Source: Akkermansiaceae bacterium
GTDB lineage: Bacteria > Verrucomicrobiota > Verrucomicrobiia > Verrucomicrobiales > Akkermansiaceae
DNA length: 64,000 nt
Reading direction: 5' to 3'
NCBI GenBank assembly: GCA_905181965.1
Contig: CAJIZY010000013.1
Location: 186,001-250,000, forward strand
Made by a program: the position numbers and the translations under genes. Under the pieces are notes generated by a model. The model was not told the origin of the DNA and searched no databases. It saw only the letters and a list, made by a program, of their open reading frames with translations. Shown here piece by piece: positions 30,411 through 41,063 of the stretch. Each line of letters opens with the position of its first letter. Within the stretch, counting starts at the first letter, position 1.

Positions 30411-31822
30411 ACTCTCAATCCACCTCAAGACGCGCCTTCCTAAAACACTTTTCTTTCGGAAGCGGAGGAGCCCTCTTGTCACCATTGCTCGGACAGCTCG
30501 CATCCGCTGCGGACGGGACCGCTAGCGCTTTCCCTCAACGCTTTGTCTTCTTGGTCAAATCTAGCGGCCTCACACCAAAGGCAATTACGCCGGAATTACT
30601 ACGTGGCAAAAAAGCCACTGGAAGCGCCCCTTTACGCGTATCTTTAAAAGGAGTCACTCTTCCCGACTCCCTCCGTGCCTTGGAATCATTCAAAGACCAA
30701 CTCGCTATCGTTCAAGGATTCTCTGGTAAGATGTGCTTGGCCGGCCACACTTCATACTTTGGAGCGATGGGCGTTCATGCTTCCCCAAGTGAAACCTCCA
30801 GCGGTCGTCCACTCCGAGCAACTATCGACACTCGCCTTTCATCACAGTACTCAAGCCCATTCGGACATGTCGGACTTGCACTAAGGGGACGGGCGGTAGG
30901 CGGGGCCGGCGATCCCATCCCGCAGGGCACTCTCTATCCCGGTCTCTCAGCACTAGCTCCAGGGCGTGAGCTTCCCTATCAAGCAAGCCCAGACCAAGCC
31001 TTTGACCAACTCTTTGGCTCGGCCATTGGGTCAAAAAAAGGTCGTAAGCGCTACGATCTTGAGACCGGAATGCTCGATTTTCTTTCAGACGATATCAAAC
31101 AACTGCGAAACAAAGTTCCTAGTGCCGAACAGGATAAACTCAGCCACTACCTCCTTGCTTTTGAAGAGCTCCAAGAACGACGCAAGAAGCTGCTCACTAT
31201 GAGTGAGGCTATCCGTAATGGCGCCCCAAAATTGACAGAGAAATTTTCTTCCCAGCTCGGGATTGACCGGATTGGAATCTCACTTCACGCTTGCGGCTTC
31301 ATGTCTCATCACCGGGTTGAGCAACGGCGTGACGATCCGCATGGACAACCTTGAACACGTCTACCGCGGACTCGGTTTGACGGAGCAAAACGTGCACGCA
31401 ATTGGCCACGGGACAGGGTCGAATGGAAAGAGTTCCGAGGAGTGCCGCGACGTAATTCGTAGCTGCATTTGAAACACATCGCGGATATGGCTGATAAACT
31501 CGATCGCATCCCTGAAGGAAACGGCACGATGCTCGACAACACCATGATCGTCTATCTGAGTGATGCTGGCGAAGCCCACCACGGAGCCTTGCACGAGTGG
31601 CCCTTTCTCGTGCTCGGAGGCTGTGGCGGACGCTTGAATATTCCCGGGAACTATATCCGCATGCCTGACTACGGGAACCCGGGACATGGAACCATCGGAA
31701 ATTTCTACACCTCTTTTCTTAATGCCCATGGGGATCCTATCAAACATTTCGGCGATCCCGATTTCTCTCTCGAACGCGAGGGCCTTCCGCAACGCGGCTC
31801 CATTTCATCTTTGATCGCCTGA
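30407..31822 (+). CDS. DUF1552 protein with Tat signal, frame-broken
   Basis: Its ATG overlaps the stop of the DUF1592-family gene (ATGA), so the two are translationally coupled. The Tat signal SRRAFLKHFSFGSGGALLSP begins it. The DUF1552 body includes FVFLVKSSGLTPKAITPELL, GHTSYFGAMGVHASPSETSS, LSHYLLAFEELQERRKKLL, then GLSNGVTIRMDNLEHVYRGL and MIVYLSDAGEAHHGALHEWP. The frame breaks near 31260 (one extra G) and near 31462 (one base missing). Restoring them rejoins conserved DUF1552 blocks, so I annotate one gene. Relatives sit in the alkaline-phosphatase-like superfamily with DUF1501. It is probably periplasmic, with unknown substrate. Confidence 0.82.
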
Positions 31823-31855
31823 TTCCTTGAGACGATCCAGTTGACATTCCAATCG

Positions 31856-32020
31856 ATGAATGACCAATTACCCGCTGATCAATTTCTCTTCCGCTGGGAT
31901 GGAAACTTCATCGCTAAGCCAAAGATCAAGACCACTTGGAAGATCATCGCCGAAGTCGGAGTATTCAGCAACCGCGGTAAAACGGACTGGAAAACCAAGT
32001 GGTATGTCCTTTCACAGTAA
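31856..32020 (+). CDS. Possible small protein in the DUF1552 operon
   Basis: A 54-codon ATG-to-TAA frame between the DUF1552 gene (gap 33 bp) and the cytochrome-propeller gene. The product (starts MNDQLPADQFLFRWDGNFIA) has a protein-like composition but matches no family I know. An overlapping frame at 31860-32141 ends in an ATGA overlap with the next gene; a single indel could join the two frames into one product. Either may be spurious. Confidence 0.3.
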   Translation: MNDQLPADQFLFRWDGNFIAKPKIKTTWKIIAEVGVFSNRGKTDWKTKWYVLSQ

Positions 32021-32137
32021 CACCCTCTCTTTTCAGCAGGCGATCGCGCAAAATAGAGCACCCATCGTTGCCTTTATTGGCATCCAAGTGGCCTCTTCTG
32101 CTTTGACATCGGCCGCTAATCTGCAACCGTTTCAGCA

Positions 32138-35100
32138 ATGAAAAACGGTCTTTTCACGGCTCTTGCCCTTCTCACCCTTCCTTCGCTTACCGCACAGGTC
32201 CTCCCCCCAACTTCCGTGCCGGTCAACAAGACTAAAACATCTCTCCTAACAAAGCAGGCCGATCAACTAGCCCAACACGATTTGCAGGCCAATTTTCGCC
32301 TCTTTCTAAATTATTCCGCAAAGTCCGACTTCATCGTCAAATTTGGCGACCACCCTATCGAAGTAACGGCTGGCGAAAAAGTCACCGCCGACTTCACTTT
32401 TGAGCACCTGCCCAATTCATCTGCCCTCATCCACTGTCCAGCTTCCGGCGATCCAACCACCAAGCGCATCGAAGTCCCCGGAACGACCTCGCCAGCGATG
32501 GAAATATGCCTTTTAAACCACTCCCGGAAAAGACTTCCCGATGGACGAAGCCTTCACCTTGATGGCTCGTTTCAGCACAACAACCACCAAAGGAACTCTC
32601 GTATCCCTTGCTCCCGCCAAGGGAAAGTGGGAACGCGGCGGAAAAACTCTCTTCATTCAGGATGGCCAGTTGAGCTACGATGTCGGCTGGGAGGGCATGC
32701 TTAGAGGAGGAGATCGCATTGATGATGGAAAGGAACACCTAGCCGTCCTTGTCGGCGATCATGAAGGCAATATCACCCTCTATCTCGATGGCAAAAAAGT
32801 TGCCATCGCTGATGGTCTCACCTCCAAAGATAAGGAGGGACACACATTCAAAGTCGGATCGACAACCGAAGACTTTGGAGGGGACTTTAAAGACGGTTCT
32901 ATCGATCAAGTTCTTTTCTGGAAACGCTCACTCTCCAAGAAAGAAATAGGCACGGCGGCTAAAAAGAAAATCGATGAACTCAATACTCCCGACTTCCACT
33001 GGAAAAAGCCGGGGAAAAGTGCAGGAAAACAACTCAACCTCGTCAAGACTGGCACCCATCCTGGCTACGGCACTATTGTCTCACTCGAGAAAAACGAAGG
33101 CATTACAATTCACGAAGCCTGGATGCAGCCTCTCGAAACCTCAGACCATCGGGAAATCGTGAGGGCGTGGGACAAAAACTCTCTTAAGCGCGGCCAAGAA
33201 ATTTATAACCAACTCTGCATCACTTGTCACGGCAGCGATCAAAAGGAAGGATCCATTCCCATCGCCCTCAAATTCCACGAAGGAAAATTTAAGAACGGGC
33301 ACGACCCCTTCCGCATGTATCAAACCCTCACCAAGGGATACGGCATGATGATGCCCATGCCTCAGTTCTCAACCCGTCAAAAATACGACGTCATTCACTA
33401 CATCCGACAAGAATATCTTAAAAAGCATAACTCCTCCCAGCTCAGTAAGATCGACGACCGCTACCTCGGCAATCTTCCGCGTGGCATGTCTCAGCTTGAA
33501 GAAAAAGAATCCAAAAAAACTCCACCACCCTACAAAATGATGGACTTCGGAAACCATCTCTTCTGGACCTACCAAATCGAGCCCGGCCCTCTCGATACGA
33601 AGGTCAACATTGCCCAAAAAGGGCTCGCCATTCGCCTCGACTCCGGACTCGGCGGTATTTCGAAAGGAAACTCGTGGGCAGTTTACGATCACGATACGAT
33701 GCGCCTTGCCGCCATCTATACGGGAGACCAATTTGTCGACTGGAGAGGCATCGCTTTTGACGGCTCCCATGGAACCCACACCTCCATCGTTGGAGAGCGT
33801 ATCCTCACCAACCCCGACCGCCCCGGCTGGGCCCATCCTGAAACCGGCTCCTGGGAACCCATTCGAGTGAAGGGAAAAGACGGCCGTCTCTTCGGACCAC
33901 TCCCGAAAGACTGGGTAACATTCAAGGGGATTTTTCTTGGTAAGGCTGGAACAGCCATCCGATACCTAGTTGGAGAAACAGCGATCACCGAAACCTTCCT
34001 CGACACTGCAAAAAAAGGAGGTTTTCAGCGCCTGATCCAAGTCGGTGCAGGAAACTCAAAACTCAAGATGAGAGTCGGAAAAGCCACAGAAAAACTTCCT
34101 AATGAGAATTACGTCATTGAAGACGGGTCACTCTGCCGAATTTTCGAACCATCATCCCAAGCTCTCCTCCTGCACACGATTGACGGAAGAGTCATCGAAG
34201 AAAGGTCAATCTCGGCCCACCTAGACAGGGACCCTCGACTCATTCCTCCGACCACCGTCACGACCCAAATCCAACGCGGCGATGAGTCCGGCCCCTTCGC
34301 GGTCGACACTCTCACCGTGCCTATCGCCAATCTAAATCCGCACCAATCCTGGATGCGCACCAGCGGCTTCGACTTCTACCCCGATGGCAAACGCGCTGCC
34401 GTTTGCACCTGGATGGGTGACGTCTGGATCGTCGAAGGCATCGATCAACTCGAAGGAAAACTCACCTGGAAGCGCATTTGCTCCGGCCTCTTTCAACCGC
34501 TCGGCCTTAAGATCATAGATGACAAAATCCACGTCACCTGCCGTGATCAGCTTGCCAAACTTTACGACACCAATGGAGACGAAACTATCGACTACATCGA
34601 GTGCCTCAACAACGACCATCAGGTCACCGAGCACTTCCACGAATTTGCGATGGGCCTCCAAACCGATGACAAGGGTAATTTCTACTACGCCAAGTCTGCC
34701 CGCCACGCCAAAGATTCGCTCGTCCCTCATCATGGCACCCTCCTCCGCGTAAGCGCCGACGGCTCTAGGACCGATATTCTTGCCACCGGCTTCCGTGCTG
34801 CAAACGGCGTCTGTCTCAATCCGGACGGCTCCTTTATCGTCACCGATCAGGAAGGTCACTGGAATCCTAAAAATCGCATCAACTGGGTCAACGGCGACGG
34901 ACCGAAAGAATTTTTTGGTAACATCTACGGTTATTCCCCCGTCACCGACACCGCCGATTCCGCGATGAAAAATCCTCTTTGCTGGATCACCAATCGATTT
35001 GATCGATCGCCCTCCGAACTGCTTTGGGTTCCCAAGGATGCCAAGTGGGGATCATTGAACGGCCAGCTCCTCAACCTCAGTTACGGCTACGGGAAAATCT

Positions 35101-35624
35101 ACGTCGTTCCACACGAAACAATTGGAGATCAACGTCAAGGCGGACTTTGTGAACTCCCACTAAACCAGTTCCCGACCGGTATTATGCGGGGGCGTTTCCA
35201 CACTAGCGACGGCCAACTTTACGGTTGCGGTATGTTTGCCTGGGCCGGCACCCAGCGAAAAGCCGGAGGCTTCTATCGCATCCGAAAATTAGATAAGGCA
35301 GCCAATCTTCCCACCCAGATCGAGGCCTCCAAAAACACCGTCACCTTGACCCTCTCTGATGAAGTTGACGAGAAATCGGTGAAGCCAAACAATTTTTGTA
35401 TCAAAGCTTGGGATCTCAAAAGAACCAAGAACTATGGATCCAAGCACTTCAACGAACAGGAGTGGGAAATTACCAGCGCCACCCTCAATGGAAAAAAGAT
35501 CACCCTCACCGTTCCCGACCTTGAACCCACCTGGGGCATGTCTATCGACCTCAAGCTTACCGATAAGAGCGGCCAGGCCTTCCAACGGCTCATCCACAAC
35601 TCTATCTTTGAGCTCTCGGAATAA
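32138..35624 (+). CDS. Secreted LamG-cytochrome c-DUF6797-like propeller protein, frame-broken
   Basis: Domains in order: signal peptide (LFTALALLTLPSLTAQ), a beta domain, a LamG domain (PMDEAFTLMARFSTTTTKGT to IDQVLFWKRSLSKKE), a cytochrome c domain (KRGQEIYNQLCITCHGSDQK with distal MMMPMPQF), a DUF6797-like domain (MMDFGNHLFWTYQIEPGPLD; WAVYDHDTMRLAAIYTG; VDWRGIAFDGSHGTH) and a six-bladed propeller related to glucose/sorbosone dehydrogenases (MRTSGFDFYPDGKRAAVCTW; FHEFAMGLQTDDKGNFYYAK; FRAANGVCLNPDGSFIVTDQ). The frame changes near 32516; adding one A to the AAA run joins LamG to the signal-bearing part. It is probably a periplasmic or extracellular quinoprotein-like oxidoreductase with attached haem; the substrate is unknown. 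Confidence 0.82.
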
Positions 35625-35761
35625 AAGAATCACGGTGTTCCTCCCCACTATTCTCCCGAGCTCCAGCAGACAACGCGGCGAGATCCCACGGTCCCTCTCC
35701 ACCAGAAACAAAAAGCACGAAGCTTTCCAAAAGAGGTGAAATCGACCATTCTTTTCTCTCC

Positions 35762-36694
35762 ATGAAAACACTGGCCATCTTCCTCTCTGTCATCGTCACC
35801 CTCGCCGCTGATGAGCGACCGCTCCCCAAGGTGAAGCACATGATCGACACTCATATTCATCTTTACGACCCCACCCGAGAGGAAGGAATTCCATGGCCAC
35901 CAAAAGGCGATAAAGTTCTCTACAAACCACATCTTCCAGACGAATTTCACAAAGTAGCAGAGCCTGCTGGCACCACCGGAGTGATCGTGGTCGAAGCCAG
36001 TGATCTCATTGAAGACAATCGTTGGGTTCTCGATCTTGTAAAAGATGACGACTATTTCGTGGGACTCGTCGGGAATATTGACCCCTATTCAGACGACTTT
36101 AAATTTGCGATTCAGAAGCTCAAAAGGGATAAGCGTTTCGTCGGGATCCGATTACGAAACGGCAAGAGTAAAAAAACGATCAACTACTCCGACCCACAGC
36201 TCATCAGTAATTTGCGCGGACTAGCCAAACACAAGCTTACTGTCGATATCCTCGTCAATGGAGGCGGAATAGAGGCCGTGAAACAAGTCGACCAACTTGC
36301 CCGCGCCGTCCCAAATCTCAACCTCGTAGTCGACCACGTCATCGGTTATGACTTTGATGGTAAGGCCGCGCCGCAGGAATGGATCACTGCAGTCGAGAGA
36401 TTAGCCGAGAATAAAAATGTGTGGTGCAAAATTTCGGGCCTCTACCAGCGAAGTATTCCCCAACCTGCTCCCCACAAAATCGATCACTACCGGAGCGTGC
36501 TTGATGTCCTCTGGGAAAACCTTGGCTCCAAGCGACTCATTTTTGGCAGCAACTGGCCGTGCACCAAAAACAGTGGTGACTACACAAGCTTCGTAAAGCT
36601 CGTGAACGAATACTTCTCGGCTAAAGGACAGGAAGCCTGCGAGCGCTACTTTTGGAAAAACGCCGCCGAAGCATACCGACTTCCTTTAAAATAG
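35762..36694 (+). CDS. Exported amidohydrolase-family metal-dependent hydrolase
   Basis: A 310-residue amidohydrolase of the 2-pyrone-4,6-dicarboxylate-lactonase-like type, with a short signal peptide (LAIFLSVIVTLAADE). Visible motifs: MIDTHIHLYDP (HxH on strand 1), VVDHVIGYDFDG (metal/active-site His), WCKISGLYQRS and RLIFGSNWP (final Asp position substituted by Asn). In this family the last strand usually carries Asp (FGSDWP, as in the paralogue at 43807), so Asn here may lower or alter activity. It lies convergent to the DUF1501 gene. The reaction is probably hydrolysis of a lactone or ester; the substrate is unknown. Confidence 0.85.
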   Translation: MKTLAIFLSVIVTLAADERPLPKVKHMIDTHIHLYDPTREEGIPWPPKGDKVLYKPHLPDEFHKVAEPAGTTGVIVVEASDLIEDNRWVLDLVKDDDYFVGLVGNIDPYSDDFKFAIQKLKRDKRFVGIRLRNGKSKKTINYSDPQLISNLRGLAKHKLTVDILVNGGGIEAVKQVDQLARAVPNLNLVVDHVIGYDFDGKAAPQEWITAVERLAENKNVWCKISGLYQRSIPQPAPHKIDHYRSVLDVLWENLGSKRLIFGSNWPCTKNSGDYTSFVKLVNEYFSAKGQEACERYFWKNAAEAYRLPLK

Positions 36695-36709
36695 CATTCA
36701 GGTCAAAGG

Positions 36710-38107
36710 CTAAGCGATAATCTCAGAAATTGGATCAGCTCCTTCAACTCCCACCAGTTTTTCGTTTAAGCCAGCGTGGTGGAAGTGGAGCCCGTTGGGA
36801 TCAAATCCCAATTGACGCAGAACAGTGGCGTGAAGGTGCTTCACTTCGAGAGGCTTCTCCACCGCCGCCGATCCAAGTTCATCAGTCTGCCCCACACTTA
36901 CACCGCCTTTGATTCCGCCGCCGGCCATCCACATTGTAAAGCCGGCCGAGTTATGATCCCGGCCCGTGCCTTTGGCATACTCGGCAGTGGGCTGGCGACC
37001 AAATTCGCCGCCCCACACGACGAGAGTTTCATCAAGGAGACCTCGTTGTTTGAGATCCTTAAGAAGCCCTGCAATAGGTTTATCAGTGTTCCCAGCATGC
37101 TTATTATGGTTGTTCTCAAGATTACCGTGCGCATCCCAATTATCATCGTTATGAGCACCACCTGAATAAATCTGGATGAAGGGCGTGCCTCGCTCGACTA
37201 ATCGGCGTGCCAAAAGGCACTTCTTACCAAAGTCCTCGGTGCGACCTTCATCGATGCCGTAAAGCTGCTTGGTCGCTTCGCTCTCTTGGTCGAAATCGAT
37301 CGCTTCCGGCGCAGTTGATTGCATCTTAAACGCGAGTTCGTAGCTATCGATGCGAGCCTGTAGATTCGTGTTCCCGTGACGTTGTGAAAGATGACCAGCA
37401 TTGAGCTGATTGAGCGATTCGATGATGCGATATTGCTCATCACGTCCCATGCCACGAGAGTTTTTGAGATCCAGAATAGGATCCCCTTTCGAACGGAGCA
37501 CCGTGCCTTGGTAGTTCGCGGGCATAAACCCAGACGACCAATTCTTGGCCCCAGAAATAGGACCACCAGTTTTATCGAGCATCACAACATAGCCCGGAAG
37601 ATTCTCATTAATATTACCCAAGCCATAGTTCACCCAACTTCCAAGGGAAGGCTTTCCACTGATGAGCGATCCAGAATTCATTTTCAACATCGCCGAGCCA
37701 TGGATGGGCGATTCAGCGGTAAGCGAATGAAGAAAAGCGATGTCATCGACGCAGGTCGCGAGATGTGGGAAGAGATCAGAAACCCACTTACCACACTGGC
37801 CATACTGCTTAAAATTCCACTTTGGCTCAACGATACGGCCTTCGTTTTTTTTCCCACCACGGCCAAAAGTTTTCACCTTCACCGTCTTTCCATCCATCCC
37901 CTTCATTCCAGGTTTGTAATCGAAGGTATCGATGTGCGATGGCCCACCATACATAAAAAGAAAAATAACGCTCTTTGCCTTAGGTGCAAAATCAGTTTCC
38001 TTCTTCTTTCCTTGGGCCATCATCCCCGTCAGAGCGAGCGAGGTAAAGCCTCCTCCAACAGTAGATATAAATTCCCGCCGGTTAGTTTGTCCGCAAAAGT
38101 CAGTCAT
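36710..38107 (-). CDS. DUF1501 protein with Tat signal
   Basis: The preferred start is MTDFCGQTNRREFISTV, placing the twin-arginine signal (NRREFISTVGGGFTSLALTG) at the N-terminus; an upstream in-frame start would overlap the DUF1549-DUF1553 gene. DUF1501 blocks: SVIFLFMYGGPSHIDTFDYK, SWVNYGLGNINENLPGYVVM, PFIQIYSGGAHNDDNWDAHG and ETLVVWGGEFGRQPTAEYAK, with the metal-like pattern GRDHNSAGFTMWMAGGG. It belongs to the alkaline-phosphatase-like superfamily and always pairs with a DUF1549-DUF1553 protein, here 2 bp upstream. The pair is a hallmark of Planctomycetes and Verrucomicrobia; biochemical function is not established. Confidence 0.9.
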   Translation of the reverse strand: MTDFCGQTNRREFISTVGGGFTSLALTGMMAQGKKKETDFAPKAKSVIFLFMYGGPSHIDTFDYKPGMKGMDGKTVKVKTFGRGGKKNEGRIVEPKWNFKQYGQCGKWVSDLFPHLATCVDDIAFLHSLTAESPIHGSAMLKMNSGSLISGKPSLGSWVNYGLGNINENLPGYVVMLDKTGGPISGAKNWSSGFMPANYQGTVLRSKGDPILDLKNSRGMGRDEQYRIIESLNQLNAGHLSQRHGNTNLQARIDSYELAFKMQSTAPEAIDFDQESEATKQLYGIDEGRTEDFGKKCLLARRLVERGTPFIQIYSGGAHNDDNWDAHGNLENNHNKHAGNTDKPIAGLLKDLKQRGLLDETLVVWGGEFGRQPTAEYAKGTGRDHNSAGFTMWMAGGGIKGGVSVGQTDELGSAAVEKPLEVKHLHATVLRQLGFDPNGLHFHHAGLNEKLVGVEGADPISEIIA

Positions 38108-38109
38108 GA

Positions 38110-40506
38110 TTAGTCGAGGTAGAGAGTTTCGTTGAGATTGAGAATAAGAAGGCAAATTCGCGACATAAGCTGATCATCCGAAACACCATGTTTGGCTTTG
38201 AGATCAGCCGCTAGCCCTTTGATTTCGTGAAATTCTCCATCAGTAATCTCACGACTAGTCCCGAGGTGAAATGCTTCTCGGATTTTTTCGTCAACCGAGC
38301 CGTTTAACCGCGCAGCAAACTTCTCCGACAACTCATTCATACGCTCGCTGTTGAGCATGGTCAGAGCCTGTGTGGGGACAGTAGTAGCAAAACGTGAGGG
38401 GCAGGAAAAATCACGCTCAGGCGAGTCAAAATTCGCCAATAAAGGAAGCTTAATAGAGCGCTTCACATGAATATAAACTGCACGGCGATTTGCTGAGTCT
38501 CCTGGTGAAGGTGGCCAAACATTTCTGGGGCGCGATGAAGTCTGAAGGACCGCGTCCGGCATTTTTGGCCGGACCGGGGGACCACCAATTTCAAATTTCA
38601 TCTGGTTGGTGAGCACAAGATAACTATCCCAAATCTCCTCAGCAGTGAGACGACGAGAAGAATACTTCCAGTGTAAGCGATTGGTGGGATCTTTGTCGCT
38701 TATTCCTTTCGACGAAAGCTGATAAGTCGAACTATTCAAGATGAGCCTGAGAATGTGCTTTGTATCCCACCCTGATTTCACAAGCTCCCCTGCAAGCCAA
38801 TCGAGAAGTTTTTGATTGGAAACTCCAGTTCCGAGCTTGCCGAATTCGTTTGAACTTTCGACCAACCCGGCTCCAAAACAATACTGCCACAGACGGTTCA
38901 CCCATACGCGGGCGGTCGTTGGATGTTCTGGTGAGGTAATCCACTTAGCGAACTCCAGACGGTTACGTTTAGGTTTTAGCTTAGCGGAATCTAGCATTGC
39001 GGGAAAAGCAATAGGAACTTCGTCGCCCTGTGCGTGCACGCTGCCTCGAGTATGAATCCTTGGCGCGGCAACTTGCCCTTCTTCGTGAACACCATGATAG
39101 CGAACCCCTTGGATCGGTCGCTCAAGATCACGCCGCCTCTGCTGTAACGGCTTCATTTTAGAACCAAAATCATCTCCGAAAATACGCGCGATCATTCCGG
39201 AGTGGATAGAAGCGAATTGATCGCCATTGAGGTCGTGCACGGGCTCCCGAGTAATTTTAATCTCAGGACGATTCCGATTAAACTTAGTGATGATTCCAAT
39301 GACATTTTTACCGGTCGTCAGCTCTTCGATCGGAAGTGGCACGAAGATCTCACCATGAACTTTCTCAATCACTCCCTCGTGAACCGGTGCACCATTGATG
39401 AAAATCTGGAGATGTTGCAACTCACCCTTGAGGTAAACTAGGAATTGCTTGGGGATTCCCTGAAGCCCAAACTCCGAACGGAGTGTCACCATCTTGTTGC
39501 GGGGCACTTTATCAAGCTTCTTGAAACCTGCGCCATTTGCATCGAATGATGGGAGCGACCACCCCGGAGCTTTAGGCACCTTCGGCAAAAACACCCAACT
39601 GGTTTTGATATCGCGGGGATTCTTTGAGCGCTTCAAGTAGGGCTCCAATAACTGACGATCAACTCCCCCCCAAAGCTCCTCGATCTGCCCCCGATTGGCT
39701 TGTTTTTCTTCTTCGCGCTTTCGAATCACTTCGGGGTCATTCCAAGTATGGTTTGCCGATTTAAACAGATCCTGCCTGATGCCATCAAAAAACGACATCA
39801 TCGAAAAATAGTCAGCTTGGGAGATTGGATCAACCTTGTGATCGTGGCATTTGGCACACCCCATCGTCGTGCCCATGAAGGCCTCAGAAGCGACATCAAC
39901 GATATCACTAATTCGATCAGCGTGAGCTTGGGGGCGATCCGCCGGCTCATCATCTCGCTGCATAAGCGCCATAAATCCAGTGGCGACGCAGCTATCAAGG
40001 GTCTTATCGGGAAGTTGGTCGCCCGCTAACTGCTCCAAAATGAAACGGTCATAGCGTTTATTCTCGTTAAAAGATTTAATGACATAGTCGCGGTAACGCC
40101 AGATATCAGGTTTTGCGCTATCACGCTCAAAGCCATTGGTCTCAGAATAGCGGACGAGGTCGAGCCAATGGGAAGCCATCTTTTCACCAAAACGAGGTGA
40201 GTCTAATGTGTGATCCACCAACTCTTGCCAGGACATTTCCTTTTTCTCGGGGGGCAGCCCAGTCAGGTCATACGAGAGCCTTCGACGTAACCGGACTTTG
40301 TCCGCCCGTTCATTTGGCTTTATCCCGTTTTCACGAAGCCCGGCAAAAATGAAGGCATCAATCGGGTTGCGGGTTGACGAATCTTTGACGGGGGGAACAG
40401 AGACTTTCTGCACAGGCTGATAGGCCCAATAATTGTCGTCAGTACTTTGCGCAACCAGAGTGGGGCTCAGCAGCAAAGAGATAAAGATAGTGTTGAGGTG
40501 TTTCAC
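38110..40506 (-). CDS. DUF1549-DUF1553 (PSD1) protein without an N-terminal cytochrome domain
   Basis: A 798-residue exported protein. After the signal peptide (TIFISLLLSPTLVAQ) comes the DUF1549 domain (RNPIDAFIFAGLRENGIKPN; RLRRRLSYDLTGLPPE; HWLDLVRYSETNGFERD; TMGCAKCHDHKVDPISQADY with one CxxCH haem motif). A central beta module follows (about residues 300-420), then DUF1553 (HPTTARVWVNRLWQYCFGAG; WDTKHILRLILNSSTYQLSS; RRLTAEEIWDSYLVLTNQMK; FATTVPTQALTMLNSERMNE). Many relatives also have an N-terminal PSCyt1 domain, absent here. It forms an operon with the DUF1501 gene. The function is unproven; the haem motif suggests redox chemistry. Confidence 0.9.
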   Translation of the reverse strand: MKHLNTIFISLLLSPTLVAQSTDDNYWAYQPVQKVSVPPVKDSSTRNPIDAFIFAGLRENGIKPNERADKVRLRRRLSYDLTGLPPEKKEMSWQELVDHTLDSPRFGEKMASHWLDLVRYSETNGFERDSAKPDIWRYRDYVIKSFNENKRYDRFILEQLAGDQLPDKTLDSCVATGFMALMQRDDEPADRPQAHADRISDIVDVASEAFMGTTMGCAKCHDHKVDPISQADYFSMMSFFDGIRQDLFKSANHTWNDPEVIRKREEEKQANRGQIEELWGGVDRQLLEPYLKRSKNPRDIKTSWVFLPKVPKAPGWSLPSFDANGAGFKKLDKVPRNKMVTLRSEFGLQGIPKQFLVYLKGELQHLQIFINGAPVHEGVIEKVHGEIFVPLPIEELTTGKNVIGIITKFNRNRPEIKITREPVHDLNGDQFASIHSGMIARIFGDDFGSKMKPLQQRRRDLERPIQGVRYHGVHEEGQVAAPRIHTRGSVHAQGDEVPIAFPAMLDSAKLKPKRNRLEFAKWITSPEHPTTARVWVNRLWQYCFGAGLVESSNEFGKLGTGVSNQKLLDWLAGELVKSGWDTKHILRLILNSSTYQLSSKGISDKDPTNRLHWKYSSRRLTAEEIWDSYLVLTNQMKFEIGGPPVRPKMPDAVLQTSSRPRNVWPPSPGDSANRRAVYIHVKRSIKLPLLANFDSPERDFSCPSRFATTVPTQALTMLNSERMNELSEKFAARLNGSVDEKIREAFHLGTSREITDGEFHEIKGLAADLKAKHGVSDDQLMSRICLLILNLNETLYLD

Positions 40507-41063
40507 AAGTGTAGATTATGCTTTTGTAAACTTGGTTTATTCTTCTAATCTTTCAAGTTTGGCTAGCGAGCCCGCCGGAATAATTTCGGTTGATGAGGGC
40601 ACCAAGCGTGGCGAGAGATACAGCTCCCGAAATGAGTCTCATGCAGATTGCCATTCTGTTCATTTTCTAAATCCTCTGATTGAGGCCTTATGTTCAAGAC
40701 TAACCCTGACAGCAACGCAGCAAACTAGTGAAAGGGCGTCAAAATCGTGGATTTATGCGGCGCTATTTCATTATTCTTCGCTCGAGATCCTAAACAACTA
40801 CGTTATTTTGCAAATTGATGGTTAGGGCTAATTCGCGACAGAATGAAAGTTTTCACGTAAAAGACCCGCTCCGAGATGGAGGCGGGTCTCGGAAATTAAA
40901 TGTGATGCTTCCTCCAAGCCCATAAGCGATGCAAGCCAAAACCTAGCCACAAATTAACTGTTGAAAAAGCGGAGTTTTCATCGAAATAAGTGGGGACTTG
41001 TTCGCTCAATCTGCTAATCTCCGGAACTGAATCGCTCCGGCGGGGCGATTCAGGTTTGATGCT
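40507..41063. other. Intergenic region with an orphan terminator hairpin
   Basis: A 557-bp gap between the divergent DUF1549-DUF1553 gene (minus) and the metallophosphoesterase fusion (plus), so both promoters lie here. It contains a GC-rich hairpin at 40858-40891 (listed separately) pointing to the minus strand although no recognised minus-strand gene precedes it. Short frames exist but none resembles a known protein. Confidence 0.45.
40858..40891 (-). terminator. Terminator-like hairpin without an assigned gene
   Basis: The 7-bp arms GACCCGC/GCGGGTC extend further through TCC/GGA with a one-base bulge. On the minus strand the hairpin is followed by TTTTAC. The nearest upstream minus-strand sequence (40892-41063) has no recognised gene, so it may end a small RNA or a small undetected gene. 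Confidence 0.55.

Noticed and set aside
40433-40825. A 130-codon frame in the divergent gap.
   Set aside because: It starts antisense to the DUF1549-DUF1553 signal peptide and has no recognisable domain.
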